Below, piece by piece: positions 57,568 to 64,000 of a stretch of 64,000 bases of DNA. Position 1 is the first letter of the stretch; every line of letters begins with the position of its first letter. Source of the DNA: Vibrio lentus (GTDB lineage: Bacteria > Pseudomonadota > Gammaproteobacteria > Enterobacterales > Vibrionaceae); NCBI RefSeq assembly GCF_030409755.1, contig NZ_JAUFQE010000002.1, positions 3,224,001-3,288,000 of the forward strand, given 5' to 3'. The position numbers and the translations under genes are program-made. Under the pieces are notes generated by a model that ran no database searches, had not been told where the DNA came from, and worked only from the letters and a program-made list of their open reading frames with translations.

Positions 57568-58710
57568 CTAGGCGTCTCTTGGCAGGCCTTTCTCAACAAT
57601 GCGTATTAGTCGGTGCTTTTTGGTGGAGATTTTGCTGCTATTTTTTTGCACGCCATTAGCGTTGGGTAACTGTTGTAGTTGTTTATTCAAAGCCCACTCA
57701 ATATGCACATCCAACATGTCGTTTTTGCCTTGATGAGATTCTAGTGTTTCAATAATGCGTTGTTGAAATGGCGCATTGCCCATAGCAACAAAGATATTGC
57801 GCAACCATTGGGTGTGTCCGATACGCCTTATTGCTGAGCCTTCCATTTTCTTTAGGAAGGTGGCTTCGTCCCAACTTGAAAGTGAAACGAGATCGGCCTC
57901 TTGGAAATCTTCTCTACGATGAAAGTCTGTTTGCTCTGTGAGTTCGGCATGACGATTCCACGGGCAAACTAACTGACAGTCATCACAACCATAAATACGG
58001 TTACCAATTGCGTCTCTAAATTCTTCCGGGATCACACCATCGTATTCAATGGTTAAGTACGAAATACACTTACGCGCATCGACAACACCGTCGGCGATAA
58101 TGGCACCCGTTGGGCAGGATGTGATACATGCGGTACATTTCCCACACTCATCGACACTCGGTGTATCGACTGGCAGAGGAATGTTAACCAACAGTTCGCC
58201 TAGGAAGAACCAAGACCCTGCGTCTTTATCCAGAATTAACGAGTGTTTACCAGTCCAGCCTAATCCAGCTTTTTGAGCTAATGGCCTTTCTAAAATAGGC
58301 GCTGAATCCACAAAAGGACGTGAGTCAAATCCCTCAACTTCTTTTTCAATTCTTTGTCCCAGCTTTTTCAACTGGTTACGGAACAATTTGTGATAATCGC
58401 GGCCTAAAGAATAACGGCTGATATAGCCCTGAGTGGTATCGTTTAGGTTGGATGCAAACTGAGCTTCTGGTGGTAGGTAATTCATTCTAGCGCTGATTAC
58501 TCGAATGGTCCCTGGGTGAAGTTCATCTGGACGCGCACGCATCATTCCATGCCGAGCCATCCAATCCATCTCGCCGTGATTGCCAGCATCTAGCCATGCT
58601 TGAAGAGGGGCTTCGTGTTCACTCAAATCGACATCGCAGATGCCAACTTTTTGAAAGCCGAGCTCTTTTCCCCAGATTTTAATTTGTTCAGCAAGATGGT
58701 CTAGATTCAT
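57568..58710 (-). CDS. queG: Epoxyqueuosine reductase QueG
   Basis: 380 residues. Reduces epoxyqueuosine to queuosine in tRNA, using cobalamin and two [4Fe-4S] clusters (CGKCTACITSCPTGAI and CDDCQLVCPWNRHA). The N-terminal SRYSLGRDYHK region and FVDSAPILERPLA are typical. It is convergent with the tRNA array and divergent from tsaE. In E. coli the same gene order holds. Confidence 0.97.
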   Translation of the reverse strand: MNLDHLAEQIKIWGKELGFQKVGICDVDLSEHEAPLQAWLDAGNHGEMDWMARHGMMRARPDELHPGTIRVISARMNYLPPEAQFASNLNDTTQGYISRYSLGRDYHKLFRNQLKKLGQRIEKEVEGFDSRPFVDSAPILERPLAQKAGLGWTGKHSLILDKDAGSWFFLGELLVNIPLPVDTPSVDECGKCTACITSCPTGAIIADGVVDARKCISYLTIEYDGVIPEEFRDAIGNRIYGCDDCQLVCPWNRHAELTEQTDFHRREDFQEADLVSLSSWDEATFLKKMEGSAIRRIGHTQWLRNIFVAMGNAPFQQRIIETLESHQGKNDMLDVHIEWALNKQLQQLPNANGVQKNSSKISTKKHRLIRIVEKGLPRDA

Positions 58711-58950
58711 GGCTTAATTCTTATTTTCTCTGTTTTACAATTAGAGATAAGGCTAATTAAAATTAGGTTCGGCAAAAATGGGGGCGGATCTTAACGGATC
58801 TTTACGATATTAACCAGAACAGACGTGTTTTGAGCAGTATTTTTCATAGAACTTACACTTGAGTGCTTGTCTCCCAAAAGCATCACGGTTTACTATTCTT
58901 GTTCTTTTGATTTTTATATAGTCAACGATCGATTTTTAGAGAACGTATTC

Positions 58951-59415
58951 ATGAGCACGAAACAATTTACTTTGAAAGATGAACAAGCAACGATTCAACT
59001 AGGAACGGAGCTTTCTAATCTTTGCTCACAGCAGACGACTATTTATCTGCATGGTGATCTTGGCGCAGGAAAAACGACGTTCAGTCGTGGCTTTGTAAAA
59101 GCACTTGGCCATCAAGGAAATGTAAAGAGCCCAACGTATACTCTAGTTGAACCTTATCAACTTGCAGATTGGCAGGTGTACCACTTTGACCTTTATCGTT
59201 TGGCCGATCCTGAAGAGTTAGAGTTCATGGGTATCCGTGATTACTTTACTCCAGACGCTATTTGTTTGGTTGAATGGCCTGAGAAAGGTTATGGGATGCT
59301 ACCTGAAGCAGATTTGGATATTGATATTCGTTACCAAGACGATCACCGTATTGTTTCTTTAACCGCTAATAGTGAATACGGACAGCGCTTACTTAGTCAG
59401 TTGGAGTTATGTTGA
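58951..59415 (+). CDS. tsaE: tRNA threonylcarbamoyladenosine biosynthesis ATPase TsaE
   Basis: 154 residues from ATG 58951. The P-loop [31 protein letters not shown] and [17 protein letters not shown] are clear. It works with TsaB and TsaD to make t6A37. A longer frame to 58867 is leader. Its stop overlaps the amiB start. Confidence 0.95.
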   Translation: MSTKQFTLKDEQATIQLGTELSNLCSQQTTIYLHGDLGAGKTTFSRGFVKALGHQGNVKSPTYTLVEPYQLADWQVYHFDLYRLADPEELEFMGIRDYFTPDAICLVEWPEKGYGMLPEADLDIDIRYQDDHRIVSLTANSEYGQRLLSQLELC

Positions 59416-61127
59416 TTTCTAAACGCCTTTTATCATCAGTAGCCGTAATGGCTGCTGTTTTTTCTTTACTGTTTTCTTCACTTGTTTCTGCAAACTCACT
59501 GAAAGGGTTGAGGGTTTGGCCTTCACCTGAAGAAACTCGTGTGGTTATCGACCTTAAATCAGAAGCGGATTTTAGCTATTTTACTTTGAGTAGCCCAAGT
59601 CGTTTAGTTGTCGATTTAAAACATACCAATCTTGCGACCAAGTTACCTGTTGTGGTGAAGGATAGCCCCGTTCTGTCGAAAGTTCGTAAGAGCTCCCCGC
59701 CAGACAAAAATACCTATCGCTTGGTTTTCGAGTTGAAGAAATCCTCTAAAGCCGATTTGTTTAAATTGAGCCCGACTCCTGGTGGTCAGTATGGGCATCG
59801 TTTGGTGATTGACTTCCCTCATGGTGCGACAAGTAAGGGAGCAACATCGAAGCCGAGTAAGCCAACAGTTAGCAAAAATATTAATCAGGTTAAACGTCAG
59901 AAAGACATTCTGATTGTGATAGACCCTGGTCATGGTGGTGAAGATCCTGGCTCTATTGGTCCAAGTCGTAAGTATGAAAAGAATGCGACTCTGAGTATTT
60001 CTCGCAAGCTTGCTGCACAGTTGAATGCGGTCCCGGGGATCAAAACTCGCATGACTCGCAATGCCGACTACTTTGTAAACCTTAACCGACGTGTTGCGAT
60101 TGCTCGTGAAAATGAAGCTCACTTGTTTATCTCTATTCACGCGGATGCGTTTACGACTCCTCAACCACGAGGTGGTTCGGTGTTTGTGTTGAATACTCGA
60201 CGCGCCAATACGGAGATCTCGCGCTGGATCGAGAACAAAGAGAAACAGTCTGAATTGCTCGGTGGTAGCGGTGCAGCTTTCACTGGCAACATTGATGATA
60301 AAAACGTAAACCAAACTCTGCTTGATTTGCAGTTCAGCCACTCTCAAAAAGAGGGCTATAAGCTTGCAACAACGATTCTGTCTGAGATGGGTAAGGTCGC
60401 TAAGCTTCATAACAGCAAACCAATCAATACCAGTTTGGCGGTATTGCGTTCACCACAGATACCATCGGTATTGGTAGAAACAGGCTTTATTTCAAACCCG
60501 ACGGAAGAGAAGCTTCTTTTCCAACGCTCGCATCAAGATAAATTAGCACGAGCAGTGACTAAAGCGGTCGTTAAGTATTTGAAGGCTAACCCGCCTGAAG
60601 GGATTATCTTGTCTAATGCAACGTCATCAACCGGTGGTGTGAGCCAACATAAAGTCTCTCGTGGCGAGTCTTTATCGGTGATTGCGAGTAAATATGGCAC
60701 GTCGACGCAGACCTTGATGAAACTCAACAATCTGAAATCGAGCAGCCTAGCGATCGGTCAAGTACTTAAGATCCCAAGTAGTGCTTCAGGTTCGTCATCA
60801 AGCAGTGCAGTGAAAACTAAGACCATCACTCACACGGTTAAGTCTGGAGAGTATCTAGGCAAGATAGCCAGCCGTTATAAAGTTCGAGTTGCAGATATCA
60901 AACGTGAGAACCGCTTGAAGTCTGAAACCGTGAGAGTCGGCCAGAAGCTACGCATTACGATTGAAGTTAAAGATGTCCCTCTGCGCAAACATAAAGTCGC
61001 AAGAGGTGACTACCTAGGTAAGATTGCTTCTAAATACGGCGTGAGCGTCAACAGCATTCGCCAAGCGAATAAGCTACGATCTGACAGCCTAGCAGTGGGT
61101 CAGGTGTTGATTATTCCGCACAAATAA
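59409..61127 (+). CDS. amiB: N-acetylmuramoyl-L-alanine amidase AmiB
   Basis: 572 residues. Signal peptide (about 1-28), AMIN domain for septal localisation (about 30-130), Amidase_3 zinc domain ([32 protein letters not shown]) and three LysM repeats at the C-terminus (about 415-460, 478-520, 528-572). It splits daughter-cell peptidoglycan and is activated by EnvC in relatives. The start overlaps tsaE by 7 nt. Confidence 0.96.
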   Translation: MLISKRLLSSVAVMAAVFSLLFSSLVSANSLKGLRVWPSPEETRVVIDLKSEADFSYFTLSSPSRLVVDLKHTNLATKLPVVVKDSPVLSKVRKSSPPDKNTYRLVFELKKSSKADLFKLSPTPGGQYGHRLVIDFPHGATSKGATSKPSKPTVSKNINQVKRQKDILIVIDPGHGGEDPGSIGPSRKYEKNATLSISRKLAAQLNAVPGIKTRMTRNADYFVNLNRRVAIARENEAHLFISIHADAFTTPQPRGGSVFVLNTRRANTEISRWIENKEKQSELLGGSGAAFTGNIDDKNVNQTLLDLQFSHSQKEGYKLATTILSEMGKVAKLHNSKPINTSLAVLRSPQIPSVLVETGFISNPTEEKLLFQRSHQDKLARAVTKAVVKYLKANPPEGIILSNATSSTGGVSQHKVSRGESLSVIASKYGTSTQTLMKLNNLKSSSLAIGQVLKIPSSASGSSSSSAVKTKTITHTVKSGEYLGKIASRYKVRVADIKRENRLKSETVRVGQKLRITIEVKDVPLRKHKVARGDYLGKIASKYGVSVNSIRQANKLRSDSLAVGQVLIIPHK

Positions 61128-61177
61128 GCTTTTAACGCAGACATGTTTCCATCAGTGGCAGTAAGGTAGCTATAAAT

Positions 61178-63418
61178 ATGACGATCAAAATACTGCCAGC
61201 TCGGTTAGCGAACCAAATCGCAGCGGGTGAAGTGGTAGAAAGACCAGCTTCTGTTGTGAAAGAGTTGGTTGAGAACAGTTTGGATTCAGGTGCCACACGT
61301 ATCGATATTGATATCGAGAAAGGTGGCGCCAAGATGATCCGCGTTCGTGACAACGGCAAGGGCATCGTTAAAGATGAGCTTGCCTTGGCGCTGAGTCGTC
61401 ATGCTACCTCCAAGATCCATACCCTTGATGACCTTGAGGCGATCGTCAGCCTTGGTTTTCGTGGTGAAGCGCTCGCGAGTATCAGCTCTGTTGCGCGCTT
61501 AACCATGACTTCACGCCCTGCGACTCAAGATCAAGCTTGGGCAGCACACAGTGAAGGCCGTGATATGCAGGTGAAATTGCAGCCTGCCGCGCATCCTATT
61601 GGTACTTCGGTTGAAGTGTTGGACCTGTTCTTCAACACACCAGCACGCCGCAAGTTTTTGCGTACTGAGAAAACCGAATTCACGCATATTGATGAGCTGC
61701 TTAAACGTATCGCATTGAGTCGCTTTGATGTGACGATCAACCTTCGTCATAACGGTAAGATGATTCGTCAGTACCGCGCTGCAAAAACACAAGTTCAAGC
61801 AGAAAAGCGTATCGCTGCGGTATGCGGCAATCCTTTTGTTCGTCATATGCTTAAGATTGAGCTAGAACATCAAGGTCTAAAACTTCATGGTTGGATCACC
61901 ACGCCTGAAGGGGCAAGACAACAAAGCGATCTACAATACTGCTATGTGAACGGTCGTATGATGCGAGACAAGCTGATCAATCATGCGATTCGTCAAAGCT
62001 ATGAGACCAGCCTGCGCCCAGATCAGTTTGCAACTTATGTGTTGTTCATTGAGCTAGACCCGCATCAAGTCGATGTGAATGTTCACCCTGCCAAACATGA
62101 AGTGCGCTTCCATCAAGCCCGCCTTGTGCACGACTTTATTTACCAAGCATTGAGTGATGGCTTAGCACAAAGTAAACAAATTGATGCTGCGCCAATCAAT
62201 CAATCGGCTTTTCATCAGTCAGAAGCCCCTAATTATCAGCAAGATAGTTCGATGTCTGAAACGGGGGATGTTGCGAGTTTTTCTGAGCCAGAAAGTATAA
62301 CGCCGACTCATTCGGATCAAACACAGATCTCTGAGAGGCTGCGACACGCCATTGAGCAGACGCCAGCCTACCCAAGAAAAGCCGAATCTGAGCAGGTTTA
62401 TGATAACCCTCAGCACAGCGTTAATGATGCTGGGCAGCACTATAGCTCACCAGAAAACAGAGGTTCATCGTCTAGCAGAGGCTCTTCAACCAACTTAGAT
62501 TCGTCAACTAACATGAGTTCAGCTAGCACAGGCTCGTCGGCTCGTGAAACCAGCTTTACAGGTTCTCCTCGTCAAGAGTGGATAGAGTCTCGACCTGCTC
62601 CGAGAAAAGAAAAAGAACCCAACCAACATCATGCTGAGCCCGCGCCTTCAAAGCGCGAAGTGAAAGCCTATAAAGAGCTGTTGAAAACGCCAGATTTTGA
62701 TGATCAAGTTGTACAGCCTTCACTTTCTCAAGAGCATGTAGCACCAGTAGAAACCAGAGACAACATAGAAAACAAAGAAGCTAAGCCTGCTCAACAGAAT
62801 CCTGTTCATTTAAAGCCAAGAGCACCTGTGACGGACTTAGGCAAAGCAGTCTCGGTAGTGGAACGTCAGTATCTTGTGATGGGGAACAAAAACGGCAGCG
62901 TATTGGTGTCTCTAGCCAAAGCGGAATTGCTACGTGTGATTGGCCAACTTGACACTCGAGAAGGGGCGTTAAAAAGCCAGCCGCTGTTGGTGCCTTTATC
63001 AATCAAATTAGGTGCTGATTTAGTCGGTGTCGCTAAGGCGCTAAGCCCAATGCTGTCCGTGCTTGGTATCGAGCTTAAAGCTAGGAATAACGAAGCGATA
63101 ATGGTGATGGGAGTGCCTTCTCCTTTGAGGCAGCAAAACTTACAAATTTTGATCCCAGATCTGTTATCGTACGCGGCTTCAATAAACGCTCAGGCCTCGG
63201 AGATTCAAGGTCACAGCTTTTCTAACGATACGTTGCTATTACTGGTTAACTGGATCGGGATTCAGACAGCACAAGTAAAAAACGACTACACTTTATCTGA
63301 AGCGGTTCAACTAGTTGGGGAACTTGAGCAACTTTGGCATGGTCTACTTCCATTAGATGATCCCGAATTTGTTAATCCTATCGACTTTTCAGCGACCATC
63401 GCAGCTTTTATGGCTTAG
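61178..63418 (+). CDS. mutL: DNA mismatch repair protein MutL
   Basis: 746 residues. N-terminal GHKL ATPase ([42 protein letters not shown]), a long Ser/Gln-rich linker (about 350-540) and a C-terminal dimerisation domain. The linker is longer than in E. coli (615 residues). The metal-binding endonuclease motif DQHAxxER is absent, as usual for organisms with MutH. 50 nt after amiB. Confidence 0.97.
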   Translation: MTIKILPARLANQIAAGEVVERPASVVKELVENSLDSGATRIDIDIEKGGAKMIRVRDNGKGIVKDELALALSRHATSKIHTLDDLEAIVSLGFRGEALASISSVARLTMTSRPATQDQAWAAHSEGRDMQVKLQPAAHPIGTSVEVLDLFFNTPARRKFLRTEKTEFTHIDELLKRIALSRFDVTINLRHNGKMIRQYRAAKTQVQAEKRIAAVCGNPFVRHMLKIELEHQGLKLHGWITTPEGARQQSDLQYCYVNGRMMRDKLINHAIRQSYETSLRPDQFATYVLFIELDPHQVDVNVHPAKHEVRFHQARLVHDFIYQALSDGLAQSKQIDAAPINQSAFHQSEAPNYQQDSSMSETGDVASFSEPESITPTHSDQTQISERLRHAIEQTPAYPRKAESEQVYDNPQHSVNDAGQHYSSPENRGSSSSRGSSTNLDSSTNMSSASTGSSARETSFTGSPRQEWIESRPAPRKEKEPNQHHAEPAPSKREVKAYKELLKTPDFDDQVVQPSLSQEHVAPVETRDNIENKEAKPAQQNPVHLKPRAPVTDLGKAVSVVERQYLVMGNKNGSVLVSLAKAELLRVIGQLDTREGALKSQPLLVPLSIKLGADLVGVAKALSPMLSVLGIELKARNNEAIMVMGVPSPLRQQNLQILIPDLLSYAASINAQASEIQGHSFSNDTLLLLVNWIGIQTAQVKNDYTLSEAVQLVGELEQLWHGLLPLDDPEFVNPIDFSATIAAFMA

Positions 63419-63559
63419 TTGTTTATCGATTTAAAGACTCAAGTTTATTGACGGTTTAACTTTTTGCGACGACATTTATCTTCGCAACGATACGTATTTT
63501 TGCGACAAGAAAGCCCTTTGCTATAAAGCGCTATAACAGAGAAACCAATACAAAATATC

Positions 63560-64000
63560 ATGACTGAAAAATTACCTTTAGCGTTGTTTTTAATGGGCCC
63601 AACGGCATCAGGAAAAACAGACTTAGCTATCCGCTTACGTCAGAAGTATCCGGTAGAGATCATCAGTGTCGATTCGGCATTGATCTATAAAGACATGGAT
63701 ATCGGCACCGCTAAACCGGATGCAGAAGAGCTTGCGCTCGCGCCTCATCGCTTGATTGATATTCTTGATCCAAGCGAAGCGTATTCTGCGGCAGATTTTC
63801 GTCGTGATGCGATCAATGAAATGAATGCCATTGTAGCGGAAGGTAAAATCCCGTTACTTGTTGGTGGCACAATGCTTTACTACAAGGCATTGTTGGAAGG
63901 TTTATCGCCACTACCAGCAGCGGATCAAGAGATTCGTAAGCAGATTGAAGCGGAGTCTATTGAACAGGGTTGGCAGGCATTGCACGATCAATTAAGAGAG
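63560..64000 (+). CDS. miaA: tRNA dimethylallyltransferase MiaA, N-terminal part
   Basis: The first 147 codons are present; the gene leaves the window. It adds the dimethylallyl group to A37 of UNN-reading tRNAs. P-loop [58 protein letters not shown] and [19 protein letters not shown] are the family motifs. The order mutL-miaA (then hfq) is conserved. Confidence 0.96.
   Translation, partial: MTEKLPLALFLMGPTASGKTDLAIRLRQKYPVEIISVDSALIYKDMDIGTAKPDAEELALAPHRLIDILDPSEAYSAADFRRDAINEMNAIVAEGKIPLLVGGTMLYYKALLEGLSPLPAADQEIRKQIEAESIEQGWQALHDQLRE

Overview
The window is a chromosome segment of a marine gammaproteobacterium, most likely Vibrio and probably of the V. splendidus type. The evidence is the gene order: gpsA-secB-yibN facing gpmM, groESL/epmB/efp, frdABCD/epmA, psd-rsgA-orn-tRNA-Gly-queG-tsaE-amiB-mutL-miaA. 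These blocks match enterobacterial and vibrio synteny, with vibrio-style protein sequences. The genus call is inference from remembered protein sequences and layout; no database was searched.

Layout. (1) 1-1423 holds the gpsA-secB-yibN block on the minus strand. (2) 1467-5611 is accessory: palindromic repeats, a lysis-like set on the minus strand (frameshifted 3-TM holin, T7-lysozyme-like amidase, small secreted protein with a strict 5-residue repeat) and, divergently, a frameshifted HTH replication-type protein and a small unknown gene. (3) 5640-28037 is an O-antigen (Wzx/Wzy type) locus inserted between yibN and gpmM, which adjoin in E. coli. An ops/RfaH site at 5739 is followed by a defective ISAs1-like IS, then a CDP-3,6-dideoxyhexose pathway (ascD-ddhA-ddhB-ddhC-epimerase-reductase), wzx, three GT2 glycosyltransferases, wzy, rmlBACD, a 4-reductase and a small initiating sugar-phosphate transferase. 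An IS graveyard (second ISAs1-like copy, IS66 and IS256 fragments) then separates these from a WbpM-type 4,6-dehydratase at 26103. A wzz-like chain-length regulator lies further on at 32425. (4) 28350-45532 is core genome: gpmM, ogt, a MATE pump, groESL, small accessory genes, a diguanylate cyclase, an MgtC-like protein, a pilin, epmB/efp and frdABCD. (5) 45979-54784 holds epmA, a DMT transporter, a chemoreceptor, a DASS transporter, psd, rsgA and orn. (6) 54965-56956 is an alternating array of 8 tRNA-Gly(GCC) and 7 initiator tRNA-Met(CAU) genes. It is followed by a terminator and a cluster of DnaA boxes that may be a datA-like locus. (7) 57568-64000 holds queG, tsaE-amiB-mutL and the start of miaA.

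How the genes work together. The polysaccharide genes predict a repeat unit of about four sugars: a QuiNAc/FucNAc-type first sugar made by the WbpM-like dehydratase and the SDR reductase and loaded by the small transferase, then rhamnose from rmlBACD, and a 3,6-dideoxyhexose (ascarylose-like if the RmlC-like epimerase acts on the CDP sugar). Wzx flips the unit, Wzy polymerises it and Wzz sets chain length. EF-P and its lysylation enzymes EpmA and EpmB are all present.

Two families of dispersed intergenic repeats are scattered through the window outside the O-antigen operon: a 43-nt unit (CGCATCTCGTTTACTCG-like) and paired GGAATGAC palindromes. Two frameshifts fall in short homopolymers (G6 at 2112, T3 at 4682) and could be real lesions or sequencing errors.
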